From an uncultured Clostridia bacterium (lineage in GTDB: Bacteria; Bacillota; Clostridia; Oscillospirales; Ruminococcaceae): a DNA stretch of 64,000 nucleotides. Below, one piece after another: positions 17,103-24,475 of this stretch; within the stretch, counting starts at the first letter, position 1; the number at the start of each line of letters is the position of its first letter. The DNA is taken from positions 31,901 to 95,900 of the forward strand of contig CALCUE010000016.1 of assembly GCA_937906945.1 (NCBI GenBank). Direction: 5' to 3'. The notes below the pieces were generated by a model. That model did not search any database. It was not told where the DNA came from and was given only the letters and a program-made list of their open reading frames with translations. A program made the position numbers and the translations under genes.

Positions 17103-19358
17103 TCAAGTCTCTTGCAGGATAAGGTCCGCTTTTTTGAAGCGAAACCGCTCTTCCTCCGGCTCGCAAAGCAGCGTATCACCGGCTTGGATCTCCCCCGCGA
17201 TCAGCTTTTCCGAAAGGGGATCCTCCACCTTTTCCCGAAGATATCGTTCCAAAAGCCGTGCGCCATAGACCGGATCAAACCCTTTTTGCGCCGCCGTTTT
17301 TACCGTGTTTTCCGAAAATCTCACCGTCACTCCGACAAGAGCCAGCCGTTCTCCCAGTTTTTCCAGATACTTTCGGGCGATCTCCTCGGCGGCTTTTTCG
17401 TCCAGCTTCTCAAAAACCACCGTCTCGTCGATCCGACTGATAAATTCCGGCCTGAAAACTTTCCGCACCTCACACAGAACGCTTTTTTCCCGCCCGGAGG
17501 CGAGCGTTTCCACTGTGAGAAAGCCCAAACCGTTTCCCGAAATAAAATGTTCCGCTCCGATGTTCGATGTCAAAATCAGAACGCAGTTCCGAAAATCCAC
17601 TTTTCTTCCCTGTCCGTCCGTCAGAATGCCATCATCCATGATCTGCAAAAACAGGTTATAGACCCCGGCGTCCGCTTTTTCGATCTCATCGAAAAGGATG
17701 ACCGAATAAGGGTGCCGGTGTACCGCTTCTGTCAACTTTCCTCCGTCCTCATACCCCACATAACCCGGAGGCGATCCGACCAGCTTATTGACGGCGGCTT
17801 TGTCGTTATATTCGCTCATATCAAAGCGCAAAAGCGCCTTTTCGTCGCTAAAGAGCACCTCGGCCAGCGCTTTGGCCAGCTCCGTCTTTCCCACTCCGGT
17901 GGGACCGGTGAACAGAAAACTGCCCACCGGTCGTTTGGGATTTCGAAGTCCGGCCCGGTTGCGTCGGATAGCCCGGGCAACAGCGCTGACCGCCTTTTCC
18001 TGCCCGACTACCCGCTCGTGAAGCAGGGCCTCCAAAGAAAGAAGCCGCTTGTTCTCGTCCGCTGTCAGGTCTCCGGCGGCAATCCCCGTATAAAGCTCCA
18101 GAATGGCGGCAATATCCTCTTTCTTCACCGTCGAGCGAAACCGTTCCCGGGAAATGGCCACCCGGGAACAGGCTTCATCCATCAGATCGACCGCTTTATC
18201 CGGCAGACGCCGCTCCGGTAAATACCGCACCGAAAGGCGGATCGCCGCCTCAACCGCTTCCTCGCTGACGCTTACCTTATGAAAACTTTCGTACCGTTCC
18301 TTCAGGGACATCAGAATTTTTTTAGCGGTTTCGATGTCCGGTTCCTCTACCAGTACGCTTTGGAACCGCCGTTCCAGCGCCGAATCCTTTTCGATGAACC
18401 GCCGGAATTCTTCCGTGGTCGTCGCGCCGATGAGCTGAAATTCGCCCCTTGCCATCTGCGGTTTCAAAATGTTGGCGGCGTCAACCGCGCCTTCCGCCGC
18501 GCCTGTACCGACAAGCGTATGCACCTCATCCACAAAAAGAAGAATATTCCCGCTTTTGATCACCTCGTCGATGACGGACTTGATCCTTTCCTCAAAATCG
18601 CCCCGATACTTGGCTCCGGCCACCATGGACGAAAGATCCAACGCGCAAAGCCGTTTTTGTTTCAGCCCGTCCGGCACTTCTCCGGAAACGATTTTCTGCG
18701 CCACTCCCTCGACAATGGCAGTCTTGCCCACACCGGCTTCTCCAATAAGGCAGGGATTATTTTTGGTCCTCCTGGCCAATATCTGGATCACCCTGGTGAG
18801 TTCTTTTTCCCGTCCGATCACCGGATCCAGTTTTTTCTCCGCCGCCAACCGGGTCAGATCCCGGCTGTAACGATCCAGCGTTGGCGTCTTGGGCTGTTTT
18901 TGACGGGGCGGTTCCGAAACGCCGACGTTCCCTCCGGACAAAAGCTCCTGATAGAGCGTTTCCGTCGGACAACCGGCCGCGCGGAGATATTTGATCGCCG
19001 CGCAGTCGGGATTTCTCAGAATCGCCAGCATGATATGGCGGCACTCCGCCGAGGGTCCCTCTCCCTTTCCGTCGTTGAGCGCCTCCTCCAGAATTTTCCG
19101 ACAGAGAGGTGTAAAGTCCGCTGGGGAAAGGTTGGAACGAAGACCTCTTCCCACCGCCAGCGACAATTTTTCGGCGACCAGTTCCCCCGTCAACCCGCAG
19201 CTTGCCACCGCGTTCCATTCATAGCAGGCTCCTTCCCGAAAAAGCCCCCAAAGCAAATGTTCGCTTCCCACGAAACAATGACCCAAAAAAGAAGCCTCCA
19301 TAATGGCGGCGTTGATGACCGCGTTGGCTCTCGGTGAAAAGCCGGAAAATTTAAACAT
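17103..19358 (-). CDS. ClpA/ClpC-type AAA+ unfoldase
   Basis: A 751-residue Hsp100 ATPase. The N-domain (to about 140) carries two Clp_N repeats; AAA-1 has Walker A GEAGVGKT (about 206-213) and AAA-2 has GPTGVGKT with the MSEYND and PPGYVGYE pore segments. A GLGF motif before VRKVFRPEF sits where the ClpP-binding loop (IGL/VGF) lies, so it likely feeds ClpP. The linker between the ATPase modules is too short for the coiled-coil M domain of ClpB or ClpC, making the form ClpA-like (E. coli ClpA is 758 residues). The ATG at 19358 is chosen over an upstream TTG because GAGGG stands 5 bp before it and the protein then starts like known ClpC. tRNA-Gly lies downstream. Confidence 0.88.
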   Translation of the reverse strand: MFKFSGFSPRANAVINAAIMEASFLGHCFVGSEHLLWGLFREGACYEWNAVASCGLTGELVAEKLSLAVGRGLRSNLSPADFTPLCRKILEEALNDGKGEGPSAECRHIMLAILRNPDCAAIKYLRAAGCPTETLYQELLSGGNVGVSEPPRQKQPKTPTLDRYSRDLTRLAAEKKLDPVIGREKELTRVIQILARRTKNNPCLIGEAGVGKTAIVEGVAQKIVSGEVPDGLKQKRLCALDLSSMVAGAKYRGDFEERIKSVIDEVIKSGNILLFVDEVHTLVGTGAAEGAVDAANILKPQMARGEFQLIGATTTEEFRRFIEKDSALERRFQSVLVEEPDIETAKKILMSLKERYESFHKVSVSEEAVEAAIRLSVRYLPERRLPDKAVDLMDEACSRVAISRERFRSTVKKEDIAAILELYTGIAAGDLTADENKRLLSLEALLHERVVGQEKAVSAVARAIRRNRAGLRNPKRPVGSFLFTGPTGVGKTELAKALAEVLFSDEKALLRFDMSEYNDKAAVNKLVGSPPGYVGYEDGGKLTEAVHRHPYSVILFDEIEKADAGVYNLFLQIMDDGILTDGQGRKVDFRNCVLILTSNIGAEHFISGNGLGFLTVETLASGREKSVLCEVRKVFRPEFISRIDETVVFEKLDEKAAEEIARKYLEKLGERLALVGVTVRFSENTVKTAAQKGFDPVYGARLLERYLREKVEDPLSEKLIAGEIQAGDTLLCEPEEERFRFKKADLILQET

Positions 19359-19412
19359 AGCGTCCCTCATTTCCAAACAATCTCACTTTTAATATGGTCA
19401 TTGTTCCAAAAC

Positions 19413-20507
19413 TTATGCGGAAAATTGTTTTTCCACCGCTTTTCGGAGTTCTTTTGCTTTTTCGTCCACAGCGGAAAAATCCATAGCCTCCCGGTAGATC
19501 TTCTCCAGCTCATCGTGAATGGTTTTTGCCTCTTTCATGCAGGTTGCCGCTTCTCTCAGAAGCTCTGTTCCCGTCCGGATGGTAAAGCGAAAGCGGATCT
19601 TCCCCTTTCCGGCTTTCTTTTCGTCCACAAATCGCCGGGCGTGAATGACCCGATATGGCGCCTCGCTCACCGGATGCCGTTTATTGGACGTCATAAAGCC
19701 CAACCGAAGCTCCGGAATAAAAATATGTTCATTCCGTTCCGCCGGAAACAGGGCACAGCGACCGGTGACGATCGAAAAGCCGTTTTCTAACGCGTAACGC
19801 CTCACCGTATTCATGAAAAGGCGGGAAACGGCTCCGCCTTCATCCTCCACCACAAAGATCCGATCCGCCAATAATTTTGCCGTCTCTTCCCAAAAGAAAA
19901 CGCCTTTATCGGTCACCGCGGAAAGGAAACGGATCTTTTCCGATCCCTTTCCGCCCCTTTTGTGTCCGATTTCCCGATTGCAAAGCCGAAGAGCCGACTT
20001 GACTACCTTCTCCGGCTGGATCGTCTCCTGCGAGAGGCGGGAAGCTTCCTCAAAAAGACCGGCCGCCGCCGAAAGATAGTGCCTCGCTTTTTCATGGAGC
20101 TCCCGGTTCCGGTCAAAAAGAGCCCGGATCTCTTCCGACCGCTGACGAAGTTTTTCCTCGTCCCAGCAATCGGAAAGCGTCACCACCGTCTCATAAGCGC
20201 CGGGATACCGGGGTTCCACCGCGTGGGGAAGTGTCGCGTCCAAAGCGGAAATCATCCCGTCTTCCGTCATCACGGCATCCAAAGAATCGGTGTCCGCCGG
20301 ACAATATATTTTTTCTATGCTCACGCCTTTTTCTTCGAGCGCGTCGGCAACCGTTTTGAGCATGGTCGATTTCCCGGTTCCCGGTCCGCCTTTCAGAAGA
20401 AAGCACCGTCCGCCCTCTTTTTCATGAAAGAGCTGATCGAAGCGGGAATAATACCCTTTCGGAGCGTTGGCTCCGAGAAAAAAGCAGAGTGTTTTGTCAG
20501 TTTTCAT
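19413..20507 (-). CDS. P-loop ATPase of the PRK06851 type
   Basis: A 364-residue protein with Walker A GGPGTGKST near residue 40 and a later IFVVEDEGG segment as a possible Walker B. Length and the opening FFLGANAPKGYYSRFDQL match an uncharacterised clostridial ATP-binding family (PRK06851). Helical regions (about 145-180 and 320-364) suggest a coiled-coil insert. A GGAGG site precedes the ATG by 7 bp. It ends 54 bp before the Clp start, so the two may be co-transcribed. The function is unknown. Confidence 0.75.
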   Translation of the reverse strand: MKTDKTLCFFLGANAPKGYYSRFDQLFHEKEGGRCFLLKGGPGTGKSTMLKTVADALEEKGVSIEKIYCPADTDSLDAVMTEDGMISALDATLPHAVEPRYPGAYETVVTLSDCWDEEKLRQRSEEIRALFDRNRELHEKARHYLSAAAGLFEEASRLSQETIQPEKVVKSALRLCNREIGHKRGGKGSEKIRFLSAVTDKGVFFWEETAKLLADRIFVVEDEGGAVSRLFMNTVRRYALENGFSIVTGRCALFPAERNEHIFIPELRLGFMTSNKRHPVSEAPYRVIHARRFVDEKKAGKGKIRFRFTIRTGTELLREAATCMKEAKTIHDELEKIYREAMDFSAVDEKAKELRKAVEKQFSA

Positions 20508-20575
20508 CCTCTAAACCTCCTTTTCCGGTAATCCATTGTATTCCGGAAAGGAGCTCATGGTTCTTTTATGTAACA

Positions 20576-20601
20576 CGACAAAGCACCGTTCCGCTTTGTC
20601 G
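20576..20601. other. Hairpin between two minus-strand genes
   Basis: A perfect 9-bp stem, CGACAAAGC / GCTTTGTCG, with an 8-nt loop and no T tract on either strand. It lies between the 65-codon gene and the P-loop ATPase and may be a processing or stability element. Confidence 0.4.
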
Positions 20602-20609
20602 CAAGGCCT

Positions 20610-20807
20610 TTACTTCGGATTCATCGCGTTCAAAAAGCACACCATATCCTCGTACCCCATCGTGTGGATCTGTGTCAGCACACGTTCCTGCTGCATGGGG
20701 GAAAGGGTAGCGAAATAGCGTCCTTCTCTCAGAAAAAACGCCGGACGCGCTTTTTCCCCATCAAAAGGTCTCCTCTGTTTTCGGACCAATCCCTTCACCT
20801 CGCCCAT
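20610..20807 (-). CDS. Small protein of unknown function (65 aa)
   Basis: A 65-residue basic protein ending in MQQERVLTQIHTMGYEDMVCFLNAMNPK-like helix (described here only by its start and end). It is not recognised. It lies 22 bp after the CmpB-like gene in the same direction with reasonable spacing; the upstream ribosome site (GGGAAAG) is weak. No signal or cysteine motif is present. It may be real on context alone. Confidence 0.45.
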   Translation of the reverse strand: MGEVKGLVRKQRRPFDGEKARPAFFLREGRYFATLSPMQQERVLTQIHTMGYEDMVCFLNAMNPK

Positions 20808-20829
20808 AGTCTTTCCCGTTTTTCCCTCT

Positions 20830-21219
20830 TTATGCCGCCTTTTTCTGTCCGGAAAAGTTTCTCTCCAGAGAAGACAGCGGAAGGCAAAGCAGACACCAAA
20901 GAACGCTGTAAACGGGGCAGATCTGTCCGAGGATATTCCCTTTTATCCCGGAATAATCCCAGACTCCCATTCCCAACAGCCGATTGAAAACAATCCCGAA
21001 AGCGAATTCGATGGCCGTCACGATCCCTCCGCCGATCAGTGATTTAAAATAAAGCGGCGCGTCAGCCAATTTTTGAAATACCTTGACCAACGTCACCAGG
21101 GAAAGGCCTCCGGCTAACGCCATGCTCCAATGGCTATGTCCCCGCCAAAGCAGTTCTAAAAGCGTATAGCCCGCCGCGCCGGAAAAAAATAAAAATCCGT
21201 TGTGTTTCATTTCCATCAC
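20830..21219 (-). CDS. Small membrane protein, putative ABC-transporter type IV family (CmpB-like, PF06541)
   Basis: 129 residues with about four hydrophobic segments. The WDYSGIKGNILGQICPVYSV-region (a Trp-Asp-Tyr-Ser motif then Gly-Gln-Ile-Cys) and the ITAIEF-like glycine-flanked helix are hallmarks of the PF06541 membrane family; no ATP-binding partner is adjacent. The GTG at 21219 stands 9 bp after AAAGGA; an ATG at 21216 or 21210 is possible. It is the first of a group of short minus-strand genes and its function is unknown. Confidence 0.75.
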   Translation of the reverse strand: MMEMKHNGFLFFSGAAGYTLLELLWRGHSHWSMALAGGLSLVTLVKVFQKLADAPLYFKSLIGGGIVTAIEFAFGIVFNRLLGMGVWDYSGIKGNILGQICPVYSVLWCLLCLPLSSLERNFSGQKKAA

Positions 21220-21290
21220 CCGCTATCATCCTTTCCGAAAAACGGTAAAAAATGCGCCGGAAAAATGTTTTTTGAAAACCGGTATTTTCA

Positions 21291-21320
21291 TTGACGGCGT
21301 CTTCATAAGAATGTTATAAT
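21291..21320 (+). promoter_or_regulatory. Promoter of the flavin reductase gene
   Basis: TTGACG (21291-21296), 18 bp, TATAAT (21315-21320), 28 bp before the ATG at 21349. Confidence 0.7.
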
Positions 21321-21348
21321 ATGGTATTCTATTTTTTCGGAGGCATCT

Positions 21349-21957
21349 ATGGCAAAACAAGTTTGGAAACCCGGAACGCTCCTCTCCCCGACCCCTGCCG
21401 CTCTTGTCACCTGCGGCACCATGGAAAGACCCAATGTTCTGACCGTCGGCTGGACCGGGATCATCAACTCCAACCCGGCTATGACCTACGTTTCGATCCG
21501 TCCGGAGCGTTGGAGCCATCATCTCATCGCCGAAAGCGGCGAATTCTGCATCAACGTCACCACCGCCGATCTGGTTCGTGCCGCCGATTTCTGCGGCGTC
21601 CGCTCCGGTCGGGATACCGATAAGTTTGCCGAGATGAAGCTGACGCCCCTGGAAGCCAGCGCCGTCGAAGCGCCCATTCTGGCGCAAAGCCCCCTTTCTT
21701 TGGAATGTAAGGTCAAGGAAGTGAAACACCTCGGCAGCCACGATATGTTTATCGCCGAGATCGTCGCCGTTGACGTCGATGACAAATATGTGGACAAAGA
21801 CGGAAAACTCGACCTCCGCCAAAGCGGCGTTATCTTCTATTCCCACGGTGAATACTTCTCCCAGGGCAAAAAGCTTGGTCAGATGGGCTACACCGTACGA
21901 AAAAAACGGCCCAAAAATCCCAATTTCAAAAAAGCCAAAAAAGGCGGTAACGAATAA
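21349..21957 (+). CDS. Flavin reductase family protein (flavoredoxin-like)
   Basis: A 202-residue protein of the FMN-binding split-barrel group. The opening PTPAALVTCGT, the MTYVSIRPERWSHHLI segment and the FCINVTTADL strand are flavin-contact regions of flavoredoxin-type reductases. It should bind FMN and shuttle electrons; the partner is unknown. GGAGG stands 6 bp before the ATG. The C-terminal KKRPKNPNFKKAKK tail is basic and unusual for the family. It is transcribed alone between its promoter and a bidirectional terminator. Confidence 0.85.
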   Translation: MAKQVWKPGTLLSPTPAALVTCGTMERPNVLTVGWTGIINSNPAMTYVSIRPERWSHHLIAESGEFCINVTTADLVRAADFCGVRSGRDTDKFAEMKLTPLEASAVEAPILAQSPLSLECKVKEVKHLGSHDMFIAEIVAVDVDDKYVDKDGKLDLRQSGVIFYSHGEYFSQGKKLGQMGYTVRKKRPKNPNFKKAKKGGNE

Positions 21958-21972
21958 AATCCCAAAAGTACA

Positions 21973-22010
21973 AAAAAGAGAAACGGCTTAGTAAAGCCGT
22001 TTCTCTTTTC
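21973..22010. terminator. Bidirectional terminator
   Basis: AAGAGAAACGGCTT / AAGCCGTTTCTCTT stem with an AGTA loop, followed by T-rich tracts on both strands. It sits between the converging flavin reductase and lipoprotein genes. Confidence 0.85.
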
Positions 22011-22055
22011 TTTTTCTATAATTTTATATTTTTCAGTATAATAATTTTAATTATA

Positions 22056-23003
22056 CTATACACCATAATAGCTCTCCAAACCCTGATCGAAGCGCAAAAT
22101 CGCGATCAGTGCCTTGAGGCAGGAATCCGTCGCCATCGCGTTCTTCGTTTGACCGAGCGTATGGCAGAATTCTCCGTTTCCCAGATAGTATTGCATGAGG
22201 AAGGAACCCATCCAACCGTCCTCTTTGATGAAGCGCTCGTCGGTACGGATGTCGATTCCAAGTCCCGTCAGCGCCACGATCACTTCCGCCGTCGTCTGAG
22301 AGTTGACTCCATCCCAGGCAAAAAAGCCGCCATCCGTTCTCTGTTTTTCGGAAAGCAGCGCTACCGCGCGGTCAACCGCCGCCTTCACTTTTTCATCGGT
22401 GCCGTAATAAGGAGTCAGCGCCTGGATCGTCTGTGCCGTGATATCGGCGTCCGCTTCTTCCCCTTTTAACGCCCAGCCGCCTTGGGGATACTCGTTTTCC
22501 AGAATATAAGCGATCAGTTTTTCCTCGGTCACATCACCGGCCAAGGAATACTGGCAGAAGTTCATGGTGATCAACGCGAAGTTTGCGCCGTTTACTCCCT
22601 GCTTGGTAATGAATTCCATGGAGGAATAAGACTTCAAAAGATCATAGCCGCTAACGACCGTTCCTTTTCCCAAAGCGCTCAGCGTCAATAACACCCGCGC
22701 GTAATCCGTACTTTTAGTCGCGCTGAGTTTTCCTTCCGCTTTTTCCACATAAGCGCAAAGATTTTTATAATAGTTTTCTTCCCATTCCGCCGAGCGTTCC
22801 GCACCCGGAAAACGGCAGCCGTTCAAAACGGTCCATTCTCCGCCGACGGAAGCGCAAACAGGTTCCGGAAAAGCCTTTTGTACCGCCGAAAGGGTCTCCT
22901 TTGCCGTCGGGAGAAAATCAAAATCCGTTCCCACCTTTTTTTCACCGGCACAGGAGGAAAAAACAAGGACGAAAATCAGACATAAGGCAAGAATTTTTCT
23001 CAA
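22056..23003 (-). CDS. Lipoprotein with terpene-cyclase-like alpha/alpha repeats
   Basis: A 315-residue lipoprotein. The TTG at 23003 is the chosen start because AAGGAG lies 7 bp before it and the protein then opens with a signal peptide and lipobox (VFSSC). An upstream ATG would run through the divergent gene. The mature part shows repeats with GGWALKGEE--DITAQTIQAL and DGGFFAWDG--SQTTAEVIVAL patterns, as in the prenyltransferase/squalene-cyclase-repeat proteins. Extracytoplasmic members of this group are often binding modules rather than enzymes; no DXDD motif is seen. Confidence 0.75.
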   Translation of the reverse strand: MRKILALCLIFVLVFSSCAGEKKVGTDFDFLPTAKETLSAVQKAFPEPVCASVGGEWTVLNGCRFPGAERSAEWEENYYKNLCAYVEKAEGKLSATKSTDYARVLLTLSALGKGTVVSGYDLLKSYSSMEFITKQGVNGANFALITMNFCQYSLAGDVTEEKLIAYILENEYPQGGWALKGEEADADITAQTIQALTPYYGTDEKVKAAVDRAVALLSEKQRTDGGFFAWDGVNSQTTAEVIVALTGLGIDIRTDERFIKEDGWMGSFLMQYYLGNGEFCHTLGQTKNAMATDSCLKALIAILRFDQGLESYYGV

Positions 23004-23091
23004 ATCTTCCTTCTCCTTTCTAACAAAGCCGTCGTTTTCATAAATATATTGTATCATAACGCCCTTTTCAAAACAAGAAGGAGTTGATAGT

Positions 23092-24216
23092 TTGCGTCGA
23101 AAAGGTTTCATAACCGCAATTTTGGGCCTTGCGGTCGGCATTTTTCTTTTGTTTCAAAGTGAGGAACTTTCCATAGGGATCCGCCGTGGTCTGTCGCTTT
23201 GCACCACTCTCGTCATTCCATCCCTCTTCCCTTTCATGGCACTTTCCGTCTTTTTGACCAACAGCCGCGCTTCCCTTTTTCTTTCCCAGCTGTTCCGCCC
23301 GTTTACCCGCCTTCTGAAGCTACCCCAAACCGCCGGCAGTCTTCTGCTGTCCGCTCTCATCGGCGGCTATCCCGCCGCCGCCAAAGGGATTGCCGATTAT
23401 GTAACAGCGGGGCGGCTCGACCAAAAGACCGGCGCCCGGATGCTCACCTTCTGCGTCAACGCCGGTCCTCCTTTTCTTATCGGTGCTGTCGGTGTCGGGA
23501 TCTTCCATAGCCGAAAGCTTGGCTTTCTCCTCTTTCTGGCTCAGTTCCTGTCCGCTTCGCTGATCGCCCTTTTACCCACCTTTTTCCTCACCCGACCGAC
23601 CGATACACCCGCATCTTCCCGCTCTTCCGTTCCGTCCAACGCTTCCTGCCTGGTTTTTGCTGTCATCGAAGCCGCCGAAAGCTGTTTTCGGATGTGCGCT
23701 TTCGTCCTTCTGGTCTGTGGCGTGGTCGATCTTCTCTCCGGCGTCCCTTTTCTGCGTTTTTTTACCGAAAACCCACTGTATAACGCTCTTTTCACCGGAT
23801 TTTTTGAAGTCACCGCCGGCGTCGCCGCCTGCGGTGTTTTCGGTGCCGGTCTTCTGGCTGCCGGTGCGATAACGTCCTTCTCCGGTCTCTGCGTCATTTT
23901 TCAAATTGCCGCCGTCACCGACCAAAGTGGAATTTCCCTTCGGCCTTTTCTTCTTTCCCGTCCTGTTCACGCCCTTTTCACCGTCGGTTTTCTTCGCCTC
24001 TTTCTCTCCTTTTCTCATGAAACGGTGGAAACCTTCTCCGCCAAAGGCGGCACTATGGAAGCGGTTTTTTCCGCTTCCGCTCCGGCCGCTGTCAGTCTTC
24101 TTTGCATGGCGTCCCTTTTTCTTCTCACGCTGGTCCCCGCCGAAACCGAGGAAAAGCCAAAAAATAGTCGCCGAAAACCGAAAATTCTCCGTTTTTGGCG
24201 TAGAAAAAAGCAATAA
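23092..24216 (+). CDS. ylbJ: YlbJ-like sporulation integral membrane protein
   Basis: A 374-residue membrane protein with about eight hydrophobic segments. The opening GLSLCTTLVIPSLFPFMALSVF-type helix, ALIGGYPAAAKGI and FCVNAGPPFLIGAVG are the recognisable parts of the nucleoside-recognition/YlbJ family, which acts in Bacillus sporulation. The TTG start at 23092 is supported by AAGGAG 7 bp upstream and by the family's usual N-terminus. It is divergent from the lipoprotein gene. A basic tail rich in Lys/Arg ends it. Confidence 0.82.
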   Translation: MRRKGFITAILGLAVGIFLLFQSEELSIGIRRGLSLCTTLVIPSLFPFMALSVFLTNSRASLFLSQLFRPFTRLLKLPQTAGSLLLSALIGGYPAAAKGIADYVTAGRLDQKTGARMLTFCVNAGPPFLIGAVGVGIFHSRKLGFLLFLAQFLSASLIALLPTFFLTRPTDTPASSRSSVPSNASCLVFAVIEAAESCFRMCAFVLLVCGVVDLLSGVPFLRFFTENPLYNALFTGFFEVTAGVAACGVFGAGLLAAGAITSFSGLCVIFQIAAVTDQSGISLRPFLLSRPVHALFTVGFLRLFLSFSHETVETFSAKGGTMEAVFSASAPAAVSLLCMASLFLLTLVPAETEEKPKNSRRKPKILRFWRRKKQ

Positions 24217-24259
24217 TATCTGTTATAATAGAAAAATAAAGGGAAGGAGGTTTCTTTTT

Positions 24260-24475
24260 ATGAAAGGTTTTTTCAATCAAAAAATCGAACCCCATTGTGA
24301 ATACTGCAAAAACGGTCATCTCTCCTCCGACGGAAAGAACGTCCTTTGCAAACGAAAAGGGATCGTCAACCGCGGCTATTCCTGCTGGCGGTTCCGCTAT
24401 GACCCTCTTCTCCGTGTCCCCAAAATGTCCGCTCCGGCTATGCCCCAATTTGACCCGGAGGAATTTAAACTTTGA
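24260..24475 (+). CDS. Small four-cysteine protein of unknown function (71 aa)
   Basis: 71 residues: C-x2-C (residues 13-16) followed by two more Cys about 15 and 27 residues on, then WRFRYDPLLRVP. The pattern looks like a small zinc-binding domain, and similar short proteins with YDPL-RVP tails occur in clostridia, but I know no function. GGGAAGGAGG lies 9 bp before the ATG. The next gene's TTG overlaps its stop (TTGA), so the two are coupled. Confidence 0.75.
   Translation: MKGFFNQKIEPHCEYCKNGHLSSDGKNVLCKRKGIVNRGYSCWRFRYDPLLRVPKMSAPAMPQFDPEEFKL

Noticed and set aside
23004..23141. Upstream ATG start for the lipoprotein
   Set aside because: It would give 46 residues ahead of the lipobox and overlap the divergent gene; the TTG with AAGGAG at 23003 fits a lipoprotein.
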